64,000 nt of DNA, taken from contig CALJGV010000006.1 of NCBI GenBank assembly GCA_938075305.1, forward strand, positions 207,306 through 271,305, read 5' to 3'. Under the pieces are notes generated by a model. That model did not search any database. It was given only the letters and a program-made list of their open reading frames with translations, and was not told where the DNA came from. Positions 34,206 through 43,400 of the stretch are shown here, piece by piece. Each line of letters begins with the position of its first letter. The first letter of the stretch is position 1. This DNA comes from an uncultured bacterium. GTDB lineage: Bacteria; Planctomycetota; UBA1135; GCA-002686595. The translations under genes were made by a program, and so were the position numbers.

Positions 34206-34718
34206 TCAGAGCTTCGTGCTACGGAGCTCCTCGACCTGCTCCGGCGTGCGGAGCTGTGCGAGGGCGTCGAGCGTCGCCTTGACCAGGTTGATCGGGTTGG
34301 TGGACCCCATGGACTTCGACAGCAGGTTCTTGATTCCTGCCATCTCCGCCACAGCGCGCACGGAGGTGCCGGCGATGATGCCGGTACCCTCGGAGGCCGG
34401 GATGAGCTTGATTCGGGCCGAGCAGAACTCGCCGATGACCTCGTGAGGGATCGAGCCTTCCTTGGTCAGCGGAACGCGCTGGAGGTGCTTGCGGCCATCC
34501 TTGTTCGCTTTCTCGATGGCGCCGGGGACGCCACGGGCCTTGCCGAAGCCGTAGCCCACGACACCGCCGCGGTTGCCCACGACGCAGAGGCCAGAGAATG
34601 AGAAGCGGCGACCGCCCTTGACGACCGCGGCGCAGCGGTTGACCTGCAGCAGCTGCTCACCGAGCTCGCCAGCCTCTTCGACTTCGCTGTGGTCGAGGTA
34701 TTCGACGTGAGTCTTCAT
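34206..34718 (-). CDS. rpsE: 30S ribosomal protein S5
   Basis: A 170-residue S5. The double-stranded RNA-binding part contains VNRCAAVVKGGRRFSFSGL and VGYGFGKARGVPGAIEKA. The C-terminal part has ASEGTGIIAGTSVRAVAEMA and NLVKATLDAL. Residues that set accuracy and spectinomycin response lie in the GGRRFSF loop, which is intact. Confidence 0.98.
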   Translation of the reverse strand: MKTHVEYLDHSEVEEAGELGEQLLQVNRCAAVVKGGRRFSFSGLCVVGNRGGVVGYGFGKARGVPGAIEKANKDGRKHLQRVPLTKEGSIPHEVIGEFCSARIKLIPASEGTGIIAGTSVRAVAEMAGIKNLLSKSMGSTNPINLVKATLDALAQLRTPEQVEELRSTKL

Positions 34719-34745
34719 GGTTGTTCGTTGGTGCGCGCGCGGCGA

Positions 34746-35117
34746 TCAGAGAGAGAGGCCGCCTTCACGGGCAGCATCGGCGAGGGCCTTCACGCGGCCG
34801 TGGTAGCGGGAGAAGCCGCGATCGAGCACGACGTTGGTGACATCCTTCTCCTTGGCGAGACGAGCGATCTCGGCGCCGATCACGGCGGCCTTCTCGGTCT
34901 TGGTCTTGCCCTGGAGCTGGTCGGCGAGCTTCTTCGACGTGGACGACACCGCGCAGAGCGTGTTGCCGGATTCGTCGTCGATGACCTGAGCCGAGATGTG
35001 CTTGGTGGAGCGGTGCACAGAGAGCCGCGGACGGCCCGAGTACTTGCCGATACGACGGCGGACGCTCTTGGCGCGCCGGTCGCGGCGCTTGTTCTTGAGT
35101 AGAAGGGTGGACTTCAT
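34746..35117 (-). CDS. rplR: 50S ribosomal protein L18
   Basis: A 123-residue L18 with RRDRRAKSVRRRI near the start, RLSVHRSTKHISAQVIDD and FDR-like VVLDRGFSRYHGRVKALADA. It binds 5S rRNA together with L5. Standard position between rplF and rpsE. Confidence 0.97.
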   Translation of the reverse strand: MKSTLLLKNKRRDRRAKSVRRRIGKYSGRPRLSVHRSTKHISAQVIDDESGNTLCAVSSTSKKLADQLQGKTKTEKAAVIGAEIARLAKEKDVTNVVLDRGFSRYHGRVKALADAAREGGLSL

Positions 35118-35134
35118 GTTGATGCAGCCTCGCG

Positions 35135-35680
35135 TCAGCTACCGAACGACTTACCGGCCTTCCGCTTCACGTACTCGCCGTGATACCGGATGCCTTTGCC
35201 CTTGTAGGGCTCGGGCGGACGGACGGCGCGGATGACGGCGGCCGTCTGGCCGACCTTCTGCTTGTCCGGGCCGGTGAGGACGATCTGCGTGGGGTTCGGG
35301 CACTCAGCCGAGACACCGTCCGGCATTTCAATGGGGACGTCGTGGCAGAAGCCGATGTTCAGGACGACCTTGTTGCCCTGGACCTTGGCGTTCCAACCGA
35401 CACCGACGATCTCGAGCTTCTTCTCGAAGCCCTTGGTGACGCCCTCGACCATGTTGTTGACGAGGGAGCGGGTCAGGCCGTGGTAGGCGCGGGCGGCGCG
35501 GACCGCACCAGAGCCGTTGACGGTGACGCAGGCCGTGTTGCCCTCCACGGCGACCTCGACCTCGGGTCGAAGCGTGATGGAGAGGTTGCCCTTCGGCCCC
35601 TTCACGTTGACGTCGCGTCCCTTGACGCTGACGTCGACGCCGCCGGGGATGGTGACGGGTGCTTTTCCGATACGAGACAT
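35135..35680 (-). CDS. rplF: 50S ribosomal protein L6
   Basis: A 181-residue L6 starting MSRIGKAPVTIPGGVDVSV. Its two repeated domains are visible, and the second ends in the signature PEPYKGKGIRYHGEYVKRKA. It lies in the standard spc position. Confidence 0.98.
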   Translation of the reverse strand: MSRIGKAPVTIPGGVDVSVKGRDVNVKGPKGNLSITLRPEVEVAVEGNTACVTVNGSGAVRAARAYHGLTRSLVNNMVEGVTKGFEKKLEIVGVGWNAKVQGNKVVLNIGFCHDVPIEMPDGVSAECPNPTQIVLTGPDKQKVGQTAAVIRAVRPPEPYKGKGIRYHGEYVKRKAGKSFGS

Positions 35681-35704
35681 TTCAGGTTCCTCGGTGCAGC
35701 GTGA

Positions 35705-36100
35705 TCAGTAGACCTCGGCGAGGAGCTCGCCGCCGACGCCAAGCTCCCGGGCCTTGCGGTCCGAGATCACGCCCTTCGGCGTGGAGACGACGTGGATTCC
35801 CTGACCCCGGAGGACGGGCTTGAGTTCACGCTGGCCTGCGTAAACGCGGCGGCCAGGGGTGCTGACCCGCTGGATGGAGCGGATGACTTTCTCGCCATCC
35901 ACGCCGTAGCGCAGGTCGACCGTGAGGGTGCTGGAGGGCTTCCCCTCCTCCACGGCGTAGTCTTCGATAAAGCCCTCGTCCTTGAGCACGTTGGCAATGC
36001 CCACGCGCATACGAGAGGCCGGCATGGCGACGCACTTACGGCCGATCAGGTTGGCGTTCCTGATCCGCGTGAGCATGTCGGCGATGGGGTCGGTCATCAT
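35705..36100 (-). CDS. rpsH: 30S ribosomal protein S8
   Basis: A 131-residue S8 with DPIADMLTRIRNANLIGR and the C-terminal GIHVVSTPKGVISDRKAREL. AAAGGAG lies upstream of two consecutive ATGs (36100 and 36097); either may be used. The rpsN (S14) gene that usually lies between rplE and rpsH is missing, with only 33 bases between them. Confidence 0.97.
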   Translation of the reverse strand: MMTDPIADMLTRIRNANLIGRKCVAMPASRMRVGIANVLKDEGFIEDYAVEEGKPSSTLTVDLRYGVDGEKVIRSIQRVSTPGRRVYAGQRELKPVLRGQGIHVVSTPKGVISDRKARELGVGGELLAEVY

Positions 36101-36133
36101 GGCTGTTGTTCTCCTTTGCCCTGGTGGCTGGCC

Positions 36134-36688
36134 TCAGGCCTTCTGGCTGCGGTCGATGAAGGGCATGCCGAGTTCCTTGAGCAGCATGTAGCCCTGCTCG
36201 TCGGTCTGGGCCGAAGTCACGAACGTGATGTCCATGCCCTGCTGGAACTCGATTCGGTCGAAGGGGATCTCCGGGAAGATCGACTGCTCGGAGATGCCGA
36301 GCGTGTAGTTACCCCGCCCGTCGAGCTTGTCCTTGACGCCGCGGAAGTCGCGGATACGCGGGAGGACGACCGAGATGAGCCGGTCAGCGAACTCCCACAT
36401 GCGGTCCTGGCGAAGCGTCACGGCGCAGCCGATGGGCATCCCCTCGCGGAGCTTGAACCCGGCGATGGACTTCTTGGCGTTGCGGATCGTCGGCTTCTGG
36501 CCGGTGACCGTGCCCAGGTCCCGGGCGGCGGTCTCGACCTTGGACTTGGACTCGACGGCGCCCTGGACGCCCATGTTCACGACGATCTTCTCGAGGCGAG
36601 GGATCGCGTGCAGGTTCTTGATCTCGAACGCCTCGGAGAGCTTGCTCCGGACCTCCGAGTCGTATTTGGTTTTGAGGCGTGCAGCCAT
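36134..36688 (-). CDS. rplE: 50S ribosomal protein L5
   Basis: A 184-residue L5 with IPRLEKIVVNMGVQGAV, TGQKPTIRNAKKSIAGFKLR and GISEQSIFPEIPFDRI. It binds 5S rRNA and contacts the P-site tRNA elbow. Standard spc position. Confidence 0.98.
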   Translation of the reverse strand: MAARLKTKYDSEVRSKLSEAFEIKNLHAIPRLEKIVVNMGVQGAVESKSKVETAARDLGTVTGQKPTIRNAKKSIAGFKLREGMPIGCAVTLRQDRMWEFADRLISVVLPRIRDFRGVKDKLDGRGNYTLGISEQSIFPEIPFDRIEFQQGMDITFVTSAQTDEQGYMLLKELGMPFIDRSQKA

Positions 36689-36738
36689 TGTGCTGGGACC
36701 GGTCGTTGTCGGTCCTGGATGGACTGGGGTGGGGTGGA

Positions 36739-36999
36739 TTAGTTCGACGCGGGACGCTTGCGCGTGCCCTTGCCGGTGGAGGGGTCGAGCAGCATCACGT
36801 TGCTCGCGTGGATCGGGAACTCACGCTCGACTCGGTCACCCTGGGGGTTCGACTGGGTCGGCTTGACGTGCTTGGTCCGGACGTTGACGCCCGAGACCAC
36901 GACGCGATTGGCGTTGAGCATGACCTCGACGACCTCGCCGGTGCTGCCCTTGTCGTTGCCAGAGATGACGATCACCTGGTCTCCGCGCTTGACGTGCAT
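36739..36999 (-). CDS. rplX: 50S ribosomal protein L24
   Basis: An 86-residue L24 starting [20 protein letters not shown], the KOW motif that nucleates 50S assembly. It is shorter than the usual 100-105 residues. Its ATG shares one base with the rplN stop codon (TGATG), which indicates coupled translation. Confidence 0.97.
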   Translation of the reverse strand: MHVKRGDQVIVISGNDKGSTGEVVEVMLNANRVVVSGVNVRTKHVKPTQSNPQGDRVEREFPIHASNVMLLDPSTGKGTRKRPASN

Positions 37000-37367
37000 C
37001 AGATGACCTCCTGAGCAAGCGAGACGATCTTCATGAAGCTGCGATCGCGGAGCTCACGGGCCACCGCGCCGAAGATACGAGTGCCCTTCGGGTTACCCTC
37101 GCCGTCGACGAGGACGAGCGCGTTCCGGTCGAACCGGACGTAGCTGCCGTCGCCGCGACGGGTGCTCTGCTTCACCCGGACGATGACGCCCTTGACGATG
37201 GTGCCGGGCTTCACCTCGGAACCGGCGATGGACCTCTTGACGGACGCCACGACGATGTCGCCGAGACCGGCATAGCGCCGGTGGGTGCCGCCGAGGACCT
37301 TGATGCACTGCACCTGCTTCGCGCCGGTGTTGTCAGCCACATCGAGGTAGGTCTGCATCTGAATCAC
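36999..37367 (-). CDS. rplN: 50S ribosomal protein L14
   Basis: A 122-residue L14 reading [20 protein letters not shown], with [16 protein letters not shown] and [16 protein letters not shown]. The start is GTG at 37367, which overlaps the rpsQ stop by four bases; an ATG three codons later is an alternative. Confidence 0.98.
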   Translation of the reverse strand: MIQMQTYLDVADNTGAKQVQCIKVLGGTHRRYAGLGDIVVASVKRSIAGSEVKPGTIVKGVIVRVKQSTRRGDGSYVRFDRNALVLVDGEGNPKGTRIFGAVARELRDRSFMKIVSLAQEVI

Positions 37368-37747
37368 GACTTCACCTCCTCGGAGCCGTCGGACTCACCC
37401 CCCATCGCGTCTGCCGTGGCGGCAGCCTGCACCTGGACGGGCTTCACAGCGCCGGCCGGGAGCGAGGGACGCTCGACGACGCGGACCAGGCGGTAACGCT
37501 TGGTCTTCGAGAGGGGACGGCACTCCATGACCTCAACGCGATCGCCGGTGGCGGCCTCGTTGTTCTCGTCATGGGCGTGAACCTTGGAGTGGCGCCGGAT
37601 GTACTTCTTGTACTTCGGGTGCTTGAACTTCCGCTCGACGCGGATGGTGATGGACTTGTCCATCGCGTCGCTTGAGACGATACCTTCAAGCACGCGGCGG
37701 CTGTTGCGCGCCTGCTCGGAGTTGGTCTCGGTGGTGGTGTCGGTCAT
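37364..37747 (-). CDS. rpsQ: 30S ribosomal protein S17
   Basis: A 127-residue S17. The core ([53 protein letters not shown]) is normal. It has about 15 extra N-terminal residues rich in Thr and Glu, and about 35 extra C-terminal residues rich in Ala, Gly and acidic residues, so it is clearly longer than the usual 80-90. Confidence 0.96.
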   Translation of the reverse strand: MTDTTTETNSEQARNSRRVLEGIVSSDAMDKSITIRVERKFKHPKYKKYIRRHSKVHAHDENNEAATGDRVEVMECRPLSKTKRYRLVRVVERPSLPAGAVKPVQVQAAATADAMGGESDGSEEVKS

Positions 37748-37821
37748 CGCTTCGTGGCCGCCGCGAACGGGGCCATGGGCTGAGGAAGGATTCGTATGGG
37801 TCGTCTACGCGGGGGGGTGCG

Positions 37822-38034
37822 TCACTTGGCGGCCGCGCCACGGACGCCCAGGGCGCGCTCGTGGAGGACGGTCTGGATGCGCGCAACAGAGCGGCGCAGA
37901 TCCCGGACTCGGCCGGTGTTGGCGTCGGTACCCATCGAGGCGCGGAAGCGCGCGTCGAAGAGTTCCTTCTTGAGGTTCGTCATGTCGAACTCGAGCTCCG
38001 AGTCCGTCTTGGCGCGGATGTCTTCGATCTTCAT
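37822..38034 (-). CDS. rpmC: 50S ribosomal protein L29
   Basis: A 70-residue two-helix L29 with MKIEDIRAKTDSELEFDMTN and RDLRRSVARIQTVLHERAL. It forms part of the tunnel exit where trigger factor and SRP dock. It lies nine bases after rplP. Confidence 0.96.
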   Translation of the reverse strand: MKIEDIRAKTDSELEFDMTNLKKELFDARFRASMGTDANTGRVRDLRRSVARIQTVLHERALGVRGAAAK

Positions 38035-38043
38035 GTCTTTCGA

Positions 38044-38463
38044 TCAGGTCGTCGGCGTACGCCGGACCATGCGGACCTTGACGGGCATCTTGTGGGCGAT
38101 GCGCTTGAACGCGAGCTTCGCCTTGTCCTCGGTCACGTTGCCGAGCTCAAACAGGACGGTCCCCGGCTTCACCTCGGCCGCCCAGAAGTCAATGTCGCCC
38201 TTACCCTTACCCATCCGAGTCTCGGCGGGCTTGGAGGAGATGGGCTTGTCCGGGAACACCCGGATCCAGATCTTGGCTGCACCCTGAGTGGCGCGGTTGG
38301 CCGCGATCCGGCTCGCCTCGAGCTGCCGGCCGGTGATCCAGCCAGCGTCCAGGGACTGGAGACCGAAGTCACCAAAGGAGACGCGGTTCCCGCGGGTGGC
38401 GAGTCCCTTGATCTTGCCGCGGAAGACGCGACGGCGCTTGATGCGCTTGGGCATGTAAGCCAT
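38044..38463 (-). CDS. rplP: 50S ribosomal protein L16
   Basis: A 139-residue L16 with MPKRIKRRRVFRGKIKGLAT, ASRIAANRATQGAAKIWIR and RMGKGKGDIDFWAAEVKPG. The ATG at 38463 is preferred since GGGAGGT lies five to six bases upstream; a GTG one codon earlier and an ATG three codons later are alternatives. It shares a base with the rpsC stop. Confidence 0.97.
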   Translation of the reverse strand: MAYMPKRIKRRRVFRGKIKGLATRGNRVSFGDFGLQSLDAGWITGRQLEASRIAANRATQGAAKIWIRVFPDKPISSKPAETRMGKGKGDIDFWAAEVKPGTVLFELGNVTEDKAKLAFKRIAHKMPVKVRMVRRTPTT

Positions 38464-39278
38464 CACGCACCTCCCTGGTTGAAGGAGCCTTGGGGAGTGG
38501 CGGGCGCGCCCGGGCGCGGGCCTCCGCCGCCGCCCCCACCTCGGGGGCCGCCTCGTCCGCGACCGCCTCGGCGGCCAGAGCCACGGCGAGGTCCGCCGCG
38601 GTCGTAACGGCCACCTGCAGCAGAGGTGACGCGGTAGTTGATCTTCTCACCGCGCTCGATGTCGCCCTTGTAGATCCAGACCTTGACGCCGATGACGCCG
38701 TAGGTGGTTCGGGCGAGCGCGGTGCCGTACTCAACGTTGGACTGCAGGGTCGACAGGGGCACGCGCCCCTCCCGCTCCTGGAGCTGACGCGCCATCTCGG
38801 CGCCGCCCAGTCGACCATTGATCATGACCTTCACGCCGAGGGCGCCGGCCTGCATGGTGGTCTGCACCGCCTTCTTCACCGCGCGGCGGAACGCCATCCG
38901 ACGCTTCAGCTGCTCGGCGATGACCTCGGCGACGAGGCCGGCGGACAGCTCCGGACGCTTGATCTCGTGGATCGTGAGGTGGACCGTGGTCTCGGCGATC
39001 GACTGCAGCTCAGCCTTGAGCTGGTCGATGCGGATGCCCTTTCGGCCCACGAGCACGCCGGGGCGCGCCGTGTAGATGATGACGTTGACGGCGTCGCTGG
39101 TGCGCTCGATCTCGATGCGCGGGATGCCGGCAGAGCCGTACTCCTTGGCGACGTGGTCCCGGATCTTCCTGTCCTGGAGCAGCAGCCGCGCGAAGTCGTG
39201 CTTGTTGGCGTGCCAGCGGGAAGCCCAAGGCTCGATGATTCCGACGCGGTAGCCGGTGGGGTGGATCTTCTGTCCCAT
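38463..39278 (-). CDS. rpsC: 30S ribosomal protein S3 with Gly/Arg-rich tail
   Basis: A 271-residue S3. The KH domain (RPGVLVGRKGIRIDQLKAEL) and the C-terminal S3 domain (GRLGGAEMARQLQEREGRVP, YGVIGVKVWIYKGDI) are intact. After about residue 220 comes a tail of some 50 residues rich in Gly, Arg and Pro, with RGG-like motifs. E. coli S3 is 233 residues, so the tail is extra. Confidence 0.97.
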   Translation of the reverse strand: MGQKIHPTGYRVGIIEPWASRWHANKHDFARLLLQDRKIRDHVAKEYGSAGIPRIEIERTSDAVNVIIYTARPGVLVGRKGIRIDQLKAELQSIAETTVHLTIHEIKRPELSAGLVAEVIAEQLKRRMAFRRAVKKAVQTTMQAGALGVKVMINGRLGGAEMARQLQEREGRVPLSTLQSNVEYGTALARTTYGVIGVKVWIYKGDIERGEKINYRVTSAAGGRYDRGGPRRGSGRRGGRGRGGPRGGGGGGGPRPGAPATPQGSFNQGGA

Positions 39279-39314
39279 GGATGATCTCTCGTGCTAGAGG
39301 GGCGCGGGGCCGCC

Positions 39315-39731
39315 TCAGGCGCTCGCGGCCTCCGCGTCCGCGTTGGAGTCCGCCTCGAAGGCCGAGGCCTGAGCCACGATCACGGTGAGGTGCGAGGTCT
39401 TCTTGGCGTAGGGCATGGCGCGCCCCTGGGGGCCCGGCCGATACCGGAGACGGTTGTTGAGCATCGGGCCGTCGTCGGCCCGGCAGTCGCTGACGAACAG
39501 GTCATTCACGTCGACCGACTCGTCCTGAGATGCGTTGGCGATGGCCGAGAGCAGGACCTTCTTGAAGAAGGCCGCGCCGCGCTGAGGCAGCAGCTCCAGG
39601 ATCTCGAGCGCATCGTTCACCGCGCGTCCCCGGATGGCGTCCGCCACGAGGCGGGCCTTCCGCGAGGAGATGCGGGCGTGGCGGTGGCGGGCGACGTACC
39701 CACCGAGCTCCCTGATGATCTCGTTCTTCAT
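39315..39731 (-). CDS. rplV: 50S ribosomal protein L22
   Basis: A 138-residue L22 with RHRHARISSRKARLVADAIR and, in the tunnel-lining hairpin, RPGPQGRAMPYAKKTSHLTV. It ends in an alanine-rich acidic tail of about 20 residues. The N-terminus is a little longer than usual. It lies five bases after rpsS. Confidence 0.96.
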   Translation of the reverse strand: MKNEIIRELGGYVARHRHARISSRKARLVADAIRGRAVNDALEILELLPQRGAAFFKKVLLSAIANASQDESVDVNDLFVSDCRADDGPMLNNRLRYRPGPQGRAMPYAKKTSHLTVIVAQASAFEADSNADAEAASA

Positions 39732-39736
39732 GGTGC

Positions 39737-40021
39737 TCAGCGGCCGCCCTTCTGGCCTTCCTTCTTGTTGGTGTGGCCACGGAAGACGCGCGAGGGCGCG
39801 AACTCTCCGAGCTTGTGCCCCACCATGTCTTCGTTCACGGCGACCTTCACGTGCTTACGTCCGTCGTGGACCATGAAGGTGTGCCCGATGAAGTCGGGGG
39901 AAATCGTGCAGGCGCGGGCCCACGTGATGATCGGGTTCTTCGTCCCGGCCTCGTTTTGCGCGAGGACCTTCTTCTCGAGCTTGGCGTCGATGAAGGGACC
40001 TTTTTTGATGCTTCTGGACAT
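39737..40021 (-). CDS. rpsS: 30S ribosomal protein S19
   Basis: A 94-residue S19 starting [20 protein letters not shown], with [20 protein letters not shown] and [15 protein letters not shown]. It contacts the A-site finger with S13. Standard position between rplB and rplV. Confidence 0.98.
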   Translation of the reverse strand: MSRSIKKGPFIDAKLEKKVLAQNEAGTKNPIITWARACTISPDFIGHTFMVHDGRKHVKVAVNEDMVGHKLGEFAPSRVFRGHTNKKEGQKGGR

Positions 40022-40090
40022 GACGTTCTGGGTGCGTCGAGCCGCGGCGACCTGGCCACTCCGAGGAGCAGCCAGGGTTCGCCAGCCGGA

Positions 40091-40924
40091 TCACTTGCGC
40101 TTACGGCGGCGGCGGATGATGAAGACGTCGGTCGGGTGATTACGGCGGCGCGTTCTTCCGCCCTTCGCGAGGACGGCAGTCGGCGAGCAGGGGTGACGAC
40201 CACCCGCGGTCCGGCCTTCACCACCACCCATGGGGTGGTCGACCGGGTTCATTGCCGTGCCGCGGACGTGCGGACGGCGGCCCAGGTGACGCTTCCGCCC
40301 GGCCTTACCGAGCTTCACGTTCTGGTGATCGGTGTTCCCGACGCGCCCGATGGTGGCGCGGCAGGTCACGTGCACGCGGCGGAGCTCGCCCGACGGGAGC
40401 AGGAGCACCGCGTAGCTGCCCTCGCGAGCCGTCAGCTGGGCCGACGAGCCGGCGGTGCGGACGAGCTGCCCGCCGCGACCCGGCTGGAGCTCGACGTTGT
40501 GCACCTGGACACCGATCGGGATGTCACGGAGCATCTTCGCATTGCCCGGGTTCGGCTCGGCGTCGGGTCCAGACAGGATCGTCTGGCCGACCTCGAGGCC
40601 GATGGGCGCGAGGATGTACCGCTTCTCGCCGTCGGCGTAGTGCAGCAGGGCGATGAAGCACGTGCGGTTCGGGTCGTACTCGATCGTGGCAACCTTGGCG
40701 GGGATCCCGTCCTTGTTGCGCTTGAAGTCGATGACCCGGTACTTGCGCTTGTGACCACCCCCGCGGAAGCGGGCGGTGATACGGCCGTAGTTGTTACGAC
40801 CGCCGGTCTTCTTGAGGGGACGCAGGAGAGACTTCTCCGGCGTCGTCGAGGTGACCTCCTCATAGGTGAGCACGCTGCCGTGGCGGCGGCCCGGGGAGGT
40901 CGGCTTGTACTTGCGAATCGGCAT
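40091..40924 (-). CDS. rplB: 50S ribosomal protein L2
   Basis: A 277-residue L2 with [40 protein letters not shown] and the C-terminal [19 protein letters not shown] that holds the histidine near the peptidyl-transferase centre. Full family length. Confidence 0.98.
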   Translation of the reverse strand: MPIRKYKPTSPGRRHGSVLTYEEVTSTTPEKSLLRPLKKTGGRNNYGRITARFRGGGHKRKYRVIDFKRNKDGIPAKVATIEYDPNRTCFIALLHYADGEKRYILAPIGLEVGQTILSGPDAEPNPGNAKMLRDIPIGVQVHNVELQPGRGGQLVRTAGSSAQLTAREGSYAVLLLPSGELRRVHVTCRATIGRVGNTDHQNVKLGKAGRKRHLGRRPHVRGTAMNPVDHPMGGGEGRTAGGRHPCSPTAVLAKGGRTRRRNHPTDVFIIRRRRKRK

Positions 40925-40963
40925 GAGACTTAGCCTTGATCAGTGGATCGAACGGGGAGCCCG

Positions 40964-41257
40964 TCAGATCACGTCGATCGTGTCGCCCTCCTTCAGCGTG
41001 ACCATGGCCTTCTTCCAGTCGGGCTTCTGGCCCTTGACGTAGCCGCGGCGACGGACCTTGCCCTTCACACCGGCGGTGTTGACCGACTCGACCTTCACCT
41101 CGAACAGCGTCTCGATCGCGTGGCGGATCTCGATCTTGTTCGCATCCGTGGGGACACGGAAGTGATAGGCGTTGCGGAAATGGGTGTCCGTGGTCGCCTT
41201 CTCGGTGACGTGGGACTGCTTGATGATCTGGTAGTAGCGATCGAGGTGCTGGCTCAC
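40964..41257 (-). CDS. rplW: 50S ribosomal protein L23
   Basis: A 97-residue L23 with YHFRVPTDANKIEIRHAIET and GKVRRRGYVKGQKPDWKKAM. It forms the tunnel-exit docking site for trigger factor and SRP. Its start overlaps the rplD stop by four bases. Confidence 0.97.
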   Translation of the reverse strand: MSQHLDRYYQIIKQSHVTEKATTDTHFRNAYHFRVPTDANKIEIRHAIETLFEVKVESVNTAGVKGKVRRRGYVKGQKPDWKKAMVTLKEGDTIDVI

Positions 41258-41904
41258 GACTCGCCTCCGTTGTTGGACGCGTCGGCGGACTTGCCAACCC
41301 GTGCGCTCAGGTGGTCGAGCGCGCCTTGCTCCGCGATGATCGTCCCACCGTTCACGACGTCGTAGGCGCAGAGCTCAGCGGCGGTGCGGACCTCGACCCG
41401 GGGGAAGTTACGGAACGACTTGTAGAGGTTCTCGTTGCGGTCGGTGATCACGACGCAGGCCCGGTGGGTCGCGTCCAGGTCGCCGAGGACCTTACGGGCG
41501 GAGCGGGAGGAGGGCTCTGCCCAGTCCCCGAGGTCCGCGATGACGAGCTCGCCGTCCGCGATCTTGCCCGCGAGCGCGCTGCGAAGCGCCACGCGACGGG
41601 CCTTGGTCGGCATGTGGTAGCTGTAGTCACGGGGCTTCGGCCCGAAGACCGTGCCGCCGCCGCGCCAGATGGGCGACTTGACGTCGCCGGCCCGCGCGCG
41701 GCCCGTGTGCTTCTGCTTGTAGGGCTTCTTGTTCGTGCCCTTGACCTCGCTGCGCCCCTTGGTGGAGGCGGTGCCCTGCCGCTGGTTCGCCATGTGCATG
41801 ACGACCGCATCCTTCAGGGTGCGATAGAGGACCTTCTCGCCGAAGGGCGCGACGTCCAGTTCAACCTCGCCGACGCTGCCGGCCTTGTAGCTTTTGACCT
41901 TCAT
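41254..41904 (-). CDS. rplD: 50S ribosomal protein L4
   Basis: A 216-residue L4 with [40 protein letters not shown] and [15 protein letters not shown]. In E. coli L4 also represses the S10 operon through its leader; no such leader was identified here. It lies seven bases after rplC and overlaps rplW. Confidence 0.97.
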   Translation of the reverse strand: MKVKSYKAGSVGEVELDVAPFGEKVLYRTLKDAVVMHMANQRQGTASTKGRSEVKGTNKKPYKQKHTGRARAGDVKSPIWRGGGTVFGPKPRDYSYHMPTKARRVALRSALAGKIADGELVIADLGDWAEPSSRSARKVLGDLDATHRACVVITDRNENLYKSFRNFPRVEVRTAAELCAYDVVNGGTIIAEQGALDHLSARVGKSADASNNGGES

Positions 41905-41911
41905 CGGGGGC

Positions 41912-42547
41912 TCACTTCTTCACGCCCGTGCGGGCGGTCTGGACCTGGACGAAGCTGCCGTTGTGGCCCGGCACCGACCCCTTGATGAGGAGCAGGTTCC
42001 GATCCGCGTCGACGCGCATGATCTCGAGGTTCTTCACGGTCTTGCGCGAGGCGCCATAGTGGCCGCTCATGCGCTTGCCCTTGAAGACGCGGCCCGGGTA
42101 CGCCGAGCAGCCGATCGAGCCAGGGGCCCGATAGTTCATGGAGCCGTGAGTCTTCGGCCCGCGGGCGAAGCCGTGGCGCTTGATGGTGCCAGCGAAGCCG
42201 CGCCCCTTGGTGGTGCCGACAACGTCGACCAGCGCCCCAGCCTCGAACACCTCAACGGTGATCGTCTGGCCGACCTCGTGCTCGGAGGGGCCGTCGAGCC
42301 GCTCCTCGCGCAGGAAGCGCTTGGGAGCCGTGCCGATGGCCTTGGCGGCCTCGCGCTGCGGCTTGTTCGAGACCTTGTCCCGAACGTCCTCGTAACCGAG
42401 TTGGATGGCGGTGTAGCCGTCCTTCTCTTCAGTGCGCAGCTGCATGACCGTGCAAGGCCCCGCCTCGACCACGGTCACCGGGGTGACCGTGCCGTCGTCG
42501 GCGAAGAGTTGCGTCATGCCTCTCTTGCGTCCCAGAAGAAGCGTCAT
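41912..42547 (-). CDS. rplC: 50S ribosomal protein L3
   Basis: A 211-residue L3 beginning MTLLLGRKRGMTQLFADDGT, with GRGFAGTIKRHGFARGPKTH and SIGCSAYPGRVFKGKRMSGH, the loop that reaches the peptidyl-transferase centre. The ATG at 42547 fits the family start; the longer frame upstream overlaps rpsJ and is rejected. Confidence 0.97.
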   Translation of the reverse strand: MTLLLGRKRGMTQLFADDGTVTPVTVVEAGPCTVMQLRTEEKDGYTAIQLGYEDVRDKVSNKPQREAAKAIGTAPKRFLREERLDGPSEHEVGQTITVEVFEAGALVDVVGTTKGRGFAGTIKRHGFARGPKTHGSMNYRAPGSIGCSAYPGRVFKGKRMSGHYGASRKTVKNLEIMRVDADRNLLLIKGSVPGHNGSFVQVQTARTGVKK

Positions 42548-42590
42548 GTCTTCGTGAGAAAGGGTTGATGGAAGCCGGTTCGACCTGAAA

Positions 42591-42622
42591 GCGCTGGCCC
42601 GGATTGGTTCCGGGTCAAGCGC
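42591..42622 (-). promoter_or_regulatory. Structured leader between rpsJ and rplC
   Basis: GCGCT pairs with AGCGC and, inside it, CCCGGA pairs with TCCGGG, followed by TTTC on the minus strand. It lies 44 bases before the rplC start. A second small palindrome (CGGGC-GA-GCCCG) lies at 42696-42707 just past the rpsJ stop. It could be an attenuator or a ribosomal-protein binding site. Confidence 0.4.
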
Positions 42623-42713
42623 AACGCCAGGCCACGCGGCGGAGATGGATACGTTGGAAAGAGCGAGCTCGTGCCCCCACCCAGGAAGGGAGGAGCGGGC
42701 GAGCCCGTTGGGA

Positions 42714-43019
<306 letters not shown>

Positions 43020-43275
43020 GCTTGGTTCGAGCTCGTTGGCGTCCTGGGGTCCATCAGAGGATTCCAGGGGCGGCGGTGAGATCGGGCCGGAGGTCCGGCT
43101 CGTGTGACTGGGGGGGGGTATTTGGAGCCGTCCCGGGGGCTCGATGGCGCGCTTTCGGCGGCACCGATAGGGACGGCACAAAAAGGTCTCGACCCGGCAG
43201 GAGGAGGCCCTGGGAAGCGAACCGCGCCATGGGGGTCGCTGCTCCAAGGATCCTGCCTTTCGGGCAAGGGGCAAA

Positions 43276-43304
43276 GAAGGTACGGCGGGCCCTACCTGCG
43301 GTCA
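43276..43304 (-). promoter_or_regulatory. Candidate promoter for the S10-spc-alpha cluster
   Basis: TTGACC (43304-43299) and TACCTT (43281-43276) are separated by 17 bases, directly after the fusA terminator. The -35 is the same as in the tRNA-tuf and rpsL promoters. Confidence 0.5.
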
Positions 43305-43315
43305 ACGCTGGAGGG

Positions 43316-43337
43316 GAAAAACCTCAAGACCTTCGAG
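43316..43337 (-). terminator. Rho-independent terminator of fusA
   Basis: CCTCGA and TTGAGG form a 6-bp stem (one G-T pair) followed at once by five T on the minus strand, 64 bases past the fusA stop. It is the only hairpin in this window with a clear T-run. Confidence 0.6.
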
Positions 43338-43400
43338 GCCGCCCCCCCAACAGGGCACCAGCAGGCGCGGACCTCCCCTCGGGGCCCCGACGCTGGAGGC

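Larger units (their letters stand above)
43020..43400 (-). other. Regulatory gap between fusA and rpsJ
   Basis: 381 bases with no gene. On the minus strand it holds the fusA terminator (43316-43337), a promoter-like pair just after it, and a leader of about 250 bases before rpsJ. I saw no clear counterpart of the E. coli L4-responsive S10 leader, but a fold was not computed. Confidence 0.5.
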
